From Bacteroidota bacterium (GTDB lineage Bacteria > Bacteroidota > Bacteroidia > UKL13-3): DNA of 64,000 bases. Positions 51,832-59,364 of this stretch are shown one piece after another. The position numbers and the translations under genes were made by a program. The notes beneath the pieces are model-generated. The model was not told where the DNA came from, ran no database searches, and saw nothing but the letters and a program-made list of their open reading frames with translations. The stretch is taken from NCBI GenBank assembly GCA_947460345.1, contig CANHGM010000014.1:16073-80072 (forward strand), given 5' to 3'. Position 1 is the first letter of the stretch. Each line of letters starts with the position of its first letter.

Positions 51832-52260
51832 ATGACTAAAATAAATTGTGTTGTCTTATTGGTTTTGCTTGTGCTAGTTGGTTGTGCACCTAAACCATTA
51901 TTTAAAGTAGCGAATGCCACCAAAACCAATTGGTATGCAGGTAAAGAAACCGGGCCCAATGGATTAGATTATAATATTTTTATAAATTTAACAGAAGGCA
52001 ATAATCCTGTATTTGATTCCATTTGGATTGATGGATGGGGAGGAAAATTAGAAACTAAAAAAATGAATTCGACTTTGTATGAAGTGAAAACTACTTTTAT
52101 AACCAAAGGGAATGCCGATTTTGGTGTAGCTACTTCACTTAGAATTGAAGCTCCTGTATCTTATAAGGGTGCAGCTTTAATAAGTTATAAAGTTGACCAT
52201 GAATTAAAATACTTTGTAGTCAAAGAATTTACTGCTACTCTTCCTGTTTATATGCCTTAA
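51832..52260 (+). CDS. Lipoprotein of unknown function
   Basis: From ATG 51832 the protein has 142 residues with lipobox LVGC (Cys near 18), followed by APKPLFKV. The mature part looks like a small beta sandwich (NIFINLTEGNNPVFDSIWIDGWGGK). No family was recognised. It lies 47 bp ahead of glycyl-tRNA synthetase, which has its own promoter element. Confidence 0.72.
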   Translation: MTKINCVVLLVLLVLVGCAPKPLFKVANATKTNWYAGKETGPNGLDYNIFINLTEGNNPVFDSIWIDGWGGKLETKKMNSTLYEVKTTFITKGNADFGVATSLRIEAPVSYKGAALISYKVDHELKYFVVKEFTATLPVYMP

Positions 52261-52290
52261 TAATACAATAAATTGTTTAAGGTTATCGTT

Positions 52291-52298
52291 TAAATTTG
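52291..52298 (+). promoter_or_regulatory. -7 element TAAATTTG of glyS
   Basis: A perfect TAnnTTTG match with an inferred leader of about 3 nt before ATG 52308. It rules out the in-frame TTG at 52296. Confidence 0.55.
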
Positions 52299-52307
52299 CA
52301 ACCCATT

Positions 52308-53768
52308 ATGAGTGAAGAAATATTTAAAAAAGTTGTATCGCATTGCAAAGAGTATGGATTTGTTTTTCCAAGTAGCGAAATTTATGATGGTCTAGGTGCT
52401 GTTTATGATTATGGTCAGAATGGTGTAGAACTTAAAAATAACATACGTCAGTATTGGTGGAGAAGTATGGTGCAGTTAAATGAAAATATAGTTGGGCTTG
52501 ATTCTGCTATTTTTATGCACCCTAAAATTTGGAAAGCCAGCGGACATATTGATGGTTTTAGCGACCCCATGGTTGACAATAAAGACAGCAAAAAAAGATA
52601 TAGAGCTGATAATTTATTAGAAGACCAAATTGATAAATATATCAAAAACGGAAAGACTCAAAAAGCCGAAGAATTACAAAATAATTTAGACCAAGCTTTA
52701 ACAGATAATAATTTAGATGCGTTAAAAGAACTTATTACTACTCATGAAATAGCTTGCCCAGTAAGCGGTACCCGTAATTGGACCGATGTGCGTCAGTTTA
52801 ATTTGATGTATAAAACCCAAATGGGTGCGTTGGCCGAAGATGCAGATGATGTATATCTAAGACCAGAAACGGCTCAAGGTATTTTTGTTAACTTTTTGAA
52901 TGTACAAAAAACGGGCAGACTTAAAATTCCGTTTGGAATTGCTCAAACTGGTAAAGCTTTTAGAAATGAAGTAGTAGCTAGAGGTTTCATTATGCGTATG
53001 CGTGAGTTTGAACAAATGGAAATGCAGTTTTTTGTGAGACCAGGAACTGAGATGGATTGGTACCAACATTGGAAAGAATCTAGAATGAAATGGCATTTGT
53101 CTTTAACTTCTGATGTATCTAAATACCGTTTTCACGACCATGTAAAATTGGCACATTATGCCAATGCAGCGGTAGATATCGAGTATCAATTTCCGATTGG
53201 ATTTAAAGAAGTTGAAGGGATTCACAGTAGAACTGATTTTGATTTAAGTCAACACCAACAATTCAGTGGAAAAAAACTTCAATATTTTGATCCAGAAATC
53301 AATCAGAACTATGTGCCATATGTGGTCGAAACCTCCATTGGTTTAGATAGAATGTTTTTGTTACAAATGTGTAATGCCTATAAAGAAGAGCAAATACAAA
53401 ATGGCGAACAAACAGAAACTAGAACTTTACTAGCATTACATCCGGCTTTGGCTCCAGTAAAATTAGCTATTTTGCCATTGATGAAAAAAGATGGTTTGCC
53501 TGAATTGGCTAGAAAAATTATGGACGATTTTAAGTTTGAGTTTAATTGTTTTTATGAAGAAAAAGATGCAATAGGTAAACGTTACCGCAGACAAGATGCC
53601 ATAGGGACGCCTTTTTGTATTACGGTAGATCATGAATCTTTATCAGACCAGACAGTAACTATCAGACACAGAGATACCATGTTTCAAGAACGAGTAAAAA
53701 TTTCCGCGTTAAAAGATATAATTGCCCCTCAAGTAAGTATGAATAACTTATTAAAAAATCTATTATAA
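52308..53768 (+). CDS. glyS: Glycyl-tRNA synthetase, homodimeric (alpha2) type
   Basis: A class II aminoacyl-tRNA synthetase of 486 residues from ATG 52308. Class II motifs are visible: the GYPSSEIYDGLGAVYDYG-like N-terminus (here FPSSEIYDGLGAVYDYG), RPETAQGIFVNF, FRNEVVARGFIMRMREFEQME and ETSIGLDRMFL. The C-terminal anticodon-binding domain starts near LAPVKLAILPL. This is the eukaryote/archaea-like alpha2 form, not the alpha2beta2 form with separate glyQ and glyS. A cyclophilin lipoprotein gene follows after 4 bp. Confidence 0.95.
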   Translation: MSEEIFKKVVSHCKEYGFVFPSSEIYDGLGAVYDYGQNGVELKNNIRQYWWRSMVQLNENIVGLDSAIFMHPKIWKASGHIDGFSDPMVDNKDSKKRYRADNLLEDQIDKYIKNGKTQKAEELQNNLDQALTDNNLDALKELITTHEIACPVSGTRNWTDVRQFNLMYKTQMGALAEDADDVYLRPETAQGIFVNFLNVQKTGRLKIPFGIAQTGKAFRNEVVARGFIMRMREFEQMEMQFFVRPGTEMDWYQHWKESRMKWHLSLTSDVSKYRFHDHVKLAHYANAAVDIEYQFPIGFKEVEGIHSRTDFDLSQHQQFSGKKLQYFDPEINQNYVPYVVETSIGLDRMFLLQMCNAYKEEQIQNGEQTETRTLLALHPALAPVKLAILPLMKKDGLPELARKIMDDFKFEFNCFYEEKDAIGKRYRRQDAIGTPFCITVDHESLSDQTVTIRHRDTMFQERVKISALKDIIAPQVSMNNLLKNLL

Positions 53769-53772
53769 TACC

Positions 53773-54471
53773 ATGAAAAAATCAATATATATACTCAGTT
53801 TTGTTTTGTCAATTGTTTTGGTTTCATGCGGTGGAGCCAAGAATAAATCAACTTCAAAAAAAGAAGTAGTAGCTGAATTACCCAAAGACTATTTTGTTCA
53901 AATGGTCACAAATCAAGGTGTCATTAAATTAAAACTATATAATGAAACACCTCTACATAGAGATAATTTTGTAAAACTTGTGAAGCAAGGTTTTTATGAT
54001 AGTTTGCTTTTTCATAGAGTAATAAAGTCGTTTATGATACAAGGAGGTGACCCTAAGTCTAAGAACTCTAAATCAGGAGAAATGCTTGGCGATGGTGATA
54101 TTGGTTATAGGGTTCCCGCTGAGTTTAATAGCCAACTTATTCATAAAAAAGGGGCCTTAGCAGCAGCTAGAGATAACAATCCAGATAAAGCCAGTAGTGG
54201 TTGTCAATTTTATATAGTGCAAGGAAAACCAGCTGACGACAATCAGATAGATGGGCTTCAAAAAAGAGTAGGTTGGATATATACACCTGCTCAAAGAGAA
54301 TTATATAAAACTTTAGGTGGTACACCATTCCTTGATAATGGATACACAGTGTTTGGTGAGGTGGTAGAAGGATTAGAAATAGTTGATATCATTGCGGGTT
54401 CTCAAACGGGTCCCAATGATAGACCTATTCAAGATGTTAGAATTTTGAAATGTAAATTAGTAAAAAATTAA
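53773..54471 (+). CDS. Cyclophilin-type peptidyl-prolyl isomerase lipoprotein
   Basis: A 232-residue lipoprotein with lipobox LVSC (Cys19), a Lys/Ser linker, and a cyclophilin domain (about 37-230). The domain includes VKQGFYDSLLFHRVIKSFMI, IQGGDP and SGCQFYIVQGKP, which carry much of the active site (Arg of FHR, Gln/Phe of QFYI). An insertion with KRVGWIYTPAQRELYKTLGG is characteristic of Bacteroidota cyclophilins. It is expected to assist folding of periplasmic or outer-membrane proteins. It is probably read together with glyS. Confidence 0.92.
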   Translation: MKKSIYILSFVLSIVLVSCGGAKNKSTSKKEVVAELPKDYFVQMVTNQGVIKLKLYNETPLHRDNFVKLVKQGFYDSLLFHRVIKSFMIQGGDPKSKNSKSGEMLGDGDIGYRVPAEFNSQLIHKKGALAAARDNNPDKASSGCQFYIVQGKPADDNQIDGLQKRVGWIYTPAQRELYKTLGGTPFLDNGYTVFGEVVEGLEIVDIIAGSQTGPNDRPIQDVRILKCKLVKN

Positions 54472-54492
54472 TTTTTGTTTTATTTCGTTTCA

Positions 54493-54500
54493 TACATTTG
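54493..54500 (+). promoter_or_regulatory. -7 element TACATTTG of the MoxR operon
   Basis: A perfect TAnnTTTG match 32-39 bp before the TTG start of the DUF4129 gene. A TTTG at 54474-54477 may act upstream, although the 15-bp spacer is short. Confidence 0.5.
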
Positions 54501-54531
54501 TTGTTAACACATTTTACTCCTGAAACAACAA

Positions 54532-55269
54532 TTGGTGATATTTTCAAATAAACATATACATTTATACAGCAAAAGATTTTTCTTCTGTATAGGTATTATA
54601 TGTTTTTTTACTATATCATTAGCACAACCTCCCGCTAGTAAAAGAAAATTTAATGAAAATAAATGGCGTGAAATAACCAAAGACAAAGTTTATCAAGAAG
54701 ATCAGAAACCTAAGCAAAAGATTGTTAGGGTAGAGGGTAAAAAGCCTCATGTTGTATATGAATATAAAATAGAAAAGAAAGATTTATTTACTAAAACTAT
54801 TGTCTCGCCTATATTTTTATTTATTGTAGTTATAGTATTGTTGTTGTTACTAATTTACTTCATTTTTAAGAAGCAATTATCAATTAAAAATAAATCAATT
54901 AAAAACAAACATATTGAGTTTAGTATACTGGATATTGAAGAAAATTTAGAACAGGTTGAACTAGATGAATATATAAAGAAAGCTATAAGTGGTAATAATT
55001 ATAAGCTAGCTATTAGACTTCATTATTTAAATGTGTTGAAGCAACTTTCAGCAGCAGATTTAATAAAATGGAAGAAAGATAAAACCAACAAGAATTATTT
55101 AAATGAACTCATCCAACAATCATTTGTAACTCAATTTAGGTATCTAACTGTTTTTTTTGAAAAAGTTTGGTATGGCGATGCAGAAGCCAATAAACAAATA
55201 TATCTAGAATTCAAAAAAATGAATGATGATTTTGTAATTAATATTCCTAAAAATGCCAATGAAAAATAG
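54532..55269 (+). CDS. DUF4129-type membrane protein
   Basis: A 245-residue protein starting at a TTG (a GTG follows directly at 54535; no ATG is available upstream of the first hydrophobic stretch). It has a signal-like segment (about 16-31), a periplasmic stretch, a transmembrane helix (about 91-112) and a cytoplasmic helical domain with LDEYIKKAISGNNYKLAIRL and VTQFRYLTVFFEKVWYGD, characteristic of DUF4129. It is the first recognisable gene of the DUF4129-DUF4350-MoxR-DUF58 operon. Function in the family is unsettled; envelope homeostasis is suspected. Confidence 0.78.
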   Translation: MVIFSNKHIHLYSKRFFFCIGIICFFTISLAQPPASKRKFNENKWREITKDKVYQEDQKPKQKIVRVEGKKPHVVYEYKIEKKDLFTKTIVSPIFLFIVVIVLLLLLIYFIFKKQLSIKNKSIKNKHIEFSILDIEENLEQVELDEYIKKAISGNNYKLAIRLHYLNVLKQLSAADLIKWKKDKTNKNYLNELIQQSFVTQFRYLTVFFEKVWYGDAEANKQIYLEFKKMNDDFVINIPKNANEK

Positions 55270-56632
55270 TCAATCTACTATCATCATTATCGTTTTTACT
55301 CTATTGCTTATTGGAGGTGGGTTTTATTTTTATTTAAATCAAGATAAAACTAAATATAGTTGGATGCCCACTTATGATAGGCAAAAGGACCAACCATTTG
55401 ATGTGAACTTTACCTATCAATTACTCAAGAATCAGGCAGGACCAAAATATTTCCATGAGGTAAAAGGTAATATATATAATTATTTTCAAAAAAATGTTGG
55501 AAGCAAACTATCTAATTATGTGTTTGTAGGCCAATACTATGATGCCGACGACTCTGTATCACAATTATTAATTGATTATATAAGTAAAGGGAATAATGTA
55601 TATATAGCATCTAATAACAAACCAGATGGTTTACTTGATAAAATATTGTGTGAACTTCCAATAAAAGAACAAACATTAGTTCAAACCAATGAAAACGGAG
55701 AAGTATATAATGATCAGTCATACGAGCAAGAACCTGACTACTACAAACCAAATAAATATAATATTTTAGATTATAAAGTTGAAAAAAACGACAGTGTTCT
55801 TTTAAAATTTAAATACCAACCATTAAATATAGGCAGAGGGTATTATTTTAGATATTTTAGTTTATACAATTACGAAAATTATAATTGGAATTATATTGAC
55901 ACGGCTGATTTGTTTTATTATCAAAATTGTGCTGATTCTTCTTATATCCCTTTAGAAGTAATAGGTACTATAAATAATAACAAACCTGGTTTTGTTAGGT
56001 TATCTATAGGTAAAGGTTATTTATATATACATTCTAACCCGGTGGTGTTTACCAATTATTTTATGGTAGAGAAAAAAGGATTTAATTATGCATCAAATGT
56101 CTTTAGTTATATTCAGCCAGGTGATATACATTGGGAGACTGAATCTAATAGAACACTTACTCCTAAAGCTCGTCAAAATATGGATAATCAAAGTCCATTA
56201 AAGTTTATTTTGGCACAACAAGCATTTAGGTGGGCATGGTATACTTTGTTGGTTTTGGTTTTATTGTTTGTGTTGTTTTGGTCCAAAAGAAAGCAAAGAT
56301 TTATACCTATACTGCCAAGAAAAGATAATGATTCACTCGAGTATTATTCTACCATCAGTAGGTTGTATTTTTTAAATCAAAACCACCATAATTTATCTCG
56401 ATTGATGCACAGACATTTTGGATTGTTTGTACGTAAAAAGTATTTGATAAATATACATGACAATCAACTCAAAGCCACTGAATTGCTTGCAAATAAAACC
56501 CAACTTGGCACATCATTTATACTATCCATTTTCGATCATTTTAATGCATTAGAAAATCGAAATGAAATAACAGAAAATGAACTTATAGATTTATATACAA
56601 AACTGCAAAAATTTTATCTAAGTACAAAATAA
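55259..56632 (+). CDS. DUF4350-type membrane protein
   Basis: About 457 residues from ATG 55259; a second ATG two codons earlier (55253) is also possible. Either start lies inside the end of the preceding gene. There is a transmembrane helix near the N-terminus (about 8-25) and another near 320-340. The periplasmic domain between them contains the DUF4350-like YQLLKNQAGPKYFHEV and the Rossmann-like YISKGNNVYIASN strand. The C-terminal cytoplasmic part is helical. It is predicted to act with the neighbouring MoxR and DUF58 proteins. Confidence 0.8.
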   Translation: MKNSQSTIIIIVFTLLLIGGGFYFYLNQDKTKYSWMPTYDRQKDQPFDVNFTYQLLKNQAGPKYFHEVKGNIYNYFQKNVGSKLSNYVFVGQYYDADDSVSQLLIDYISKGNNVYIASNNKPDGLLDKILCELPIKEQTLVQTNENGEVYNDQSYEQEPDYYKPNKYNILDYKVEKNDSVLLKFKYQPLNIGRGYYFRYFSLYNYENYNWNYIDTADLFYYQNCADSSYIPLEVIGTINNNKPGFVRLSIGKGYLYIHSNPVVFTNYFMVEKKGFNYASNVFSYIQPGDIHWETESNRTLTPKARQNMDNQSPLKFILAQQAFRWAWYTLLVLVLLFVLFWSKRKQRFIPILPRKDNDSLEYYSTISRLYFLNQNHHNLSRLMHRHFGLFVRKKYLINIHDNQLKATELLANKTQLGTSFILSIFDHFNALENRNEITENELIDLYTKLQKFYLSTK

Positions 56633-56648
56633 AACATATATATATAAC

Positions 56649-57656
56649 ATGGAAGACGCAACCAATAGCAACGAATTAAATGCTTCTATTATAACAGCTG
56701 GAAATTTAGCTTTAGATAGTTTTAATACAAAAGTCATTCAAATAAAAACGGAGATAGGCAAAGTAATCGTAGGTCAAGAAGATACAGTAGATTTGCTTTT
56801 AGCAGGTTTGTTTGCAGGCGGACATATGCTCTTAGAAGGGGTGCCGGGTATTGCCAAAACACTTACTGCTAAGTTGCTTGCTAAAACTCTTTCAGTAGAT
56901 TTTTCGAGAGTGCAATTCACCCCCGATTTGATGCCTTCTGATGTGGTAGGTACCCAAGTATTTAACCTCAAAACGTCTGAGTTTTATTTTAAAAAAGGTC
57001 CCGTATTTTCAAATATAGTTTTGATAGATGAGATAAACCGTGCACCGGCCAAAACACAATCGGCTTTGTTTGAGGTGATGGAAGAACAACAAATTACCAA
57101 TGATGGCACCACATATAGTTTGTCGTTTCCGTTTGTGATTATGGCTACCCAAAATCCAGTAGAACAAGAAGGAACATATAAATTACCTGAAGCACAATTA
57201 GACAGATTCTTGTTTAGAATTAAGCTTGGATACCCAACGCTTGAACAAGAAATAAATATAGTGAGAAAGTTTAGTAATGACTTTGAAGGTACTATCAAAG
57301 AATCTGTAAAGTCTATCATGTCTGCAACTGATTTAAGAACATTTAGAGACTTGGTTCAGAAAGTATATATTAAAGATGAATTGGCTGATTATATAGCTAA
57401 AATTACTGTAGAAACTAGAAGTCATGCCGACTTGTATCTAGGAGCATCACCTAGAGCATCGCTAGCCATCATGCGAAGTGCAAAAGCAATAGCAGCTATG
57501 AATGGAAGAGATTTTGTGACGCCAGATGACATACAATTTGTATGTTTTCCGGTATTAAACCATCGTTTAATTTTAATGCCTGAAAGAGAAATTGAAGGTA
57601 TCACCACTGATGATGTGATTAGAGAAATTATTCAAAAAATAGAAGTGCCTCGTTAA
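56649..57656 (+). CDS. MoxR-family AAA+ ATPase
   Basis: A 335-residue AAA+ ATPase with Walker A GVPGIAKT (64-71), Walker B LIDEIN (125-130), sensor 1 in MATQNP and the arginine-finger region RFLFRIKLGYP; the lid domain contains LGASPRASLA. MoxR proteins act as chaperone-like remodelers for partner proteins carrying DUF58 or vWA domains. The DUF58 gene starts within this gene's stop codon (TAATG), supporting direct partnership. Confidence 0.95.
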   Translation: MEDATNSNELNASIITAGNLALDSFNTKVIQIKTEIGKVIVGQEDTVDLLLAGLFAGGHMLLEGVPGIAKTLTAKLLAKTLSVDFSRVQFTPDLMPSDVVGTQVFNLKTSEFYFKKGPVFSNIVLIDEINRAPAKTQSALFEVMEEQQITNDGTTYSLSFPFVIMATQNPVEQEGTYKLPEAQLDRFLFRIKLGYPTLEQEINIVRKFSNDFEGTIKESVKSIMSATDLRTFRDLVQKVYIKDELADYIAKITVETRSHADLYLGASPRASLAIMRSAKAIAAMNGRDFVTPDDIQFVCFPVLNHRLILMPEREIEGITTDDVIREIIQKIEVPR

Positions 57657-58987
57657 TGCGATTTATAAAACAACTATATCTTACTGGTAGATTCTTTGGT
57701 GTTTTTGCAGCATTTGTTTTGTTGTTTGGAATATCGTTTGGATTTAATTGGTTATTTCCATTATTACAATTATTACTGGTTGTTGCTATTGTTGTTTTTC
57801 TTTTTGATTTAATTTTATTATATAACAGTTCGGTAAAAATAGGGGCTAAAAGAACCACTCAATTTGTATTGTCATTAGGCAGCCAAAATGATATTATTAT
57901 TGAAGTAGAGAACAAATCAGCTTATGCATTTGATTGTAATTTGGTTGACGAAATTCCCGTTCAATTTCAGATGCGAAATTTTACATACGATTTTAATATT
58001 TTATCCAAAGACCATAAAATTATCACTTATCAATTAAGGCCTACATCTAGAGGGGTATATAGTTTTGGTAAAATACATGTATATATAAAATCAAAGTTGG
58101 GTTTGGGCATGCGTCGAATGACGATAGATGCTGAATTAGATATAGATGTATATCCGAGTATTATAGAAATGAAACAGTTTGAGTTGAGGGCATTACCTAA
58201 AATACTAGCAAATACTGGTTTGAAAAAGATTAGAAGAATAGGGCAGAGCTACGAATTTGAACAAATAAAAAACTATGTTGCAGGAGACGATTTTAGGAAT
58301 ATTAATTGGAGTGCTACAGGTCGAAAGTCATCACTAATGGTCAATCAATATGAAGATGAAAAATCTCAACCTATATATTCTTTAATTGATAACAGCAGAA
58401 GTATGCTCATGCCTTTTAATGGGTTGAGTTTACTTGATTATGCGGTAAATTCCTCATTGGTGATATCTAATGTAGCCTTAGGCAAACATGACAAAGCAGG
58501 ATTACTCACTTTTAGTAATAAACCTAATTCAGGGTTAAGAGCAGAGAAAGGAGCTAAGCAATTAAACAGAATTATATTGCAATTATATAATATCATCGAA
58601 AACCCGCTTGAAGCCAATTATGAATTGATGTATGTGCAGCTGCGAAATTTAATTAAAAGCAGAAGTTTAATATTTTTATATACCAATTTCGAAAGTAGAT
58701 ATGCGTTGCAAAGAAGTTTGCCAGTGATTAGACAAATAGCAGCATCTCATTTACTTGTTGTTGTTATATTTGAGAATACAGAAATATATAAGTTTTTAGA
58801 GAAGGATGCAGAAAATGTAGAAGGTATATATGAGCAGTCTATAGCACAAAAGTTTATGGATGAGAAAGTGCAAATAGCAACAGAATTGCAGTTAGCGGGC
58901 ATTCAAACCATCATTACAAAACCAGAAGATTTAACAGTAAATACCGTAAATAAATATTTAGAGTTAAAAGCTAGAGGGATGATATAA
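57656..58987 (+). CDS. DUF58-domain membrane protein
   Basis: A 443-residue protein with two N-terminal transmembrane helices (about 10-28 and 32-52). A beta domain follows, then the DUF58 block: GQSYEFEQIKNYVAGDDFRN and NWSATGRKSSLMVNQYEDE, with SLIDNSRSM as a vWA-like metal-site remnant (DNSRS). It is translationally coupled to moxR and is the last gene of the operon. The tandem palindromic array begins 15 bp downstream. Confidence 0.93.
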   Translation: MRFIKQLYLTGRFFGVFAAFVLLFGISFGFNWLFPLLQLLLVVAIVVFLFDLILLYNSSVKIGAKRTTQFVLSLGSQNDIIIEVENKSAYAFDCNLVDEIPVQFQMRNFTYDFNILSKDHKIITYQLRPTSRGVYSFGKIHVYIKSKLGLGMRRMTIDAELDIDVYPSIIEMKQFELRALPKILANTGLKKIRRIGQSYEFEQIKNYVAGDDFRNINWSATGRKSSLMVNQYEDEKSQPIYSLIDNSRSMLMPFNGLSLLDYAVNSSLVISNVALGKHDKAGLLTFSNKPNSGLRAEKGAKQLNRIILQLYNIIENPLEANYELMYVQLRNLIKSRSLIFLYTNFESRYALQRSLPVIRQIAASHLLVVVIFENTEIYKFLEKDAENVEGIYEQSIAQKFMDEKVQIATELQLAGIQTIITKPEDLTVNTVNKYLELKARGMI

Positions 58988-59002
58988 ATTACTTTTTTAA
59001 TT

Positions 59003-59263
59003 GTCACCCTGAATTTATTTCAGGGTCTCTACATATATCTATTAAACAGTTCAACTAAATTACAGATGCTGAAACAAGTTCAGCATGACGCTTTGGAAGG
59101 AGTTTAGATGTTCCTTAGATCGTCACCCTGAATTTGTTTCAGGGTCTCTTATATATTTATTAAATAATTCAACAAAACACAGATGCTGAAACAAGTTCAG
59201 CAGGACGTATTTGAAGGAGTGTATATGTTCCGATAGTCCGTCACCTTGAACTTGTTTCAGGGT
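59003..59263. repeat. Tandem array of alternating REP-like palindromes (~119-bp period)
   Basis: Type-A palindromes (ACCCTGAA-N5-TTCAGGGT) start at 59006, 59125 and 59243 (the last with one changed base). Type-B palindromes (ATGCTGAA-N5-TTCAGCAT) start at 59066 and 59183 (the last arm with one change). Spacers between units are also conserved, giving a tandem repeat of about 119 bp. The element fills most of the 377-bp gap 58988-59364; the remainder, 59264-59364, shows nothing beyond AT-rich leader DNA. No CRISPR features or cas genes are present. Confidence 0.9.
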
Positions 59264-59364
59264 CTCTATTAAACATAAGTATATATACTCATTTTTTTCA
59301 TCTCCTATATTTTTTCTTTTGTTTCTTAAAAATTTAAGTGATATTTGATGTAAACTAAACCTAA

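Noticed and set aside
59003..59263. CRISPR array
   Set aside because: The repeats are two different palindromes alternating with conserved, not unique, spacers. There are too few units and no cas genes.
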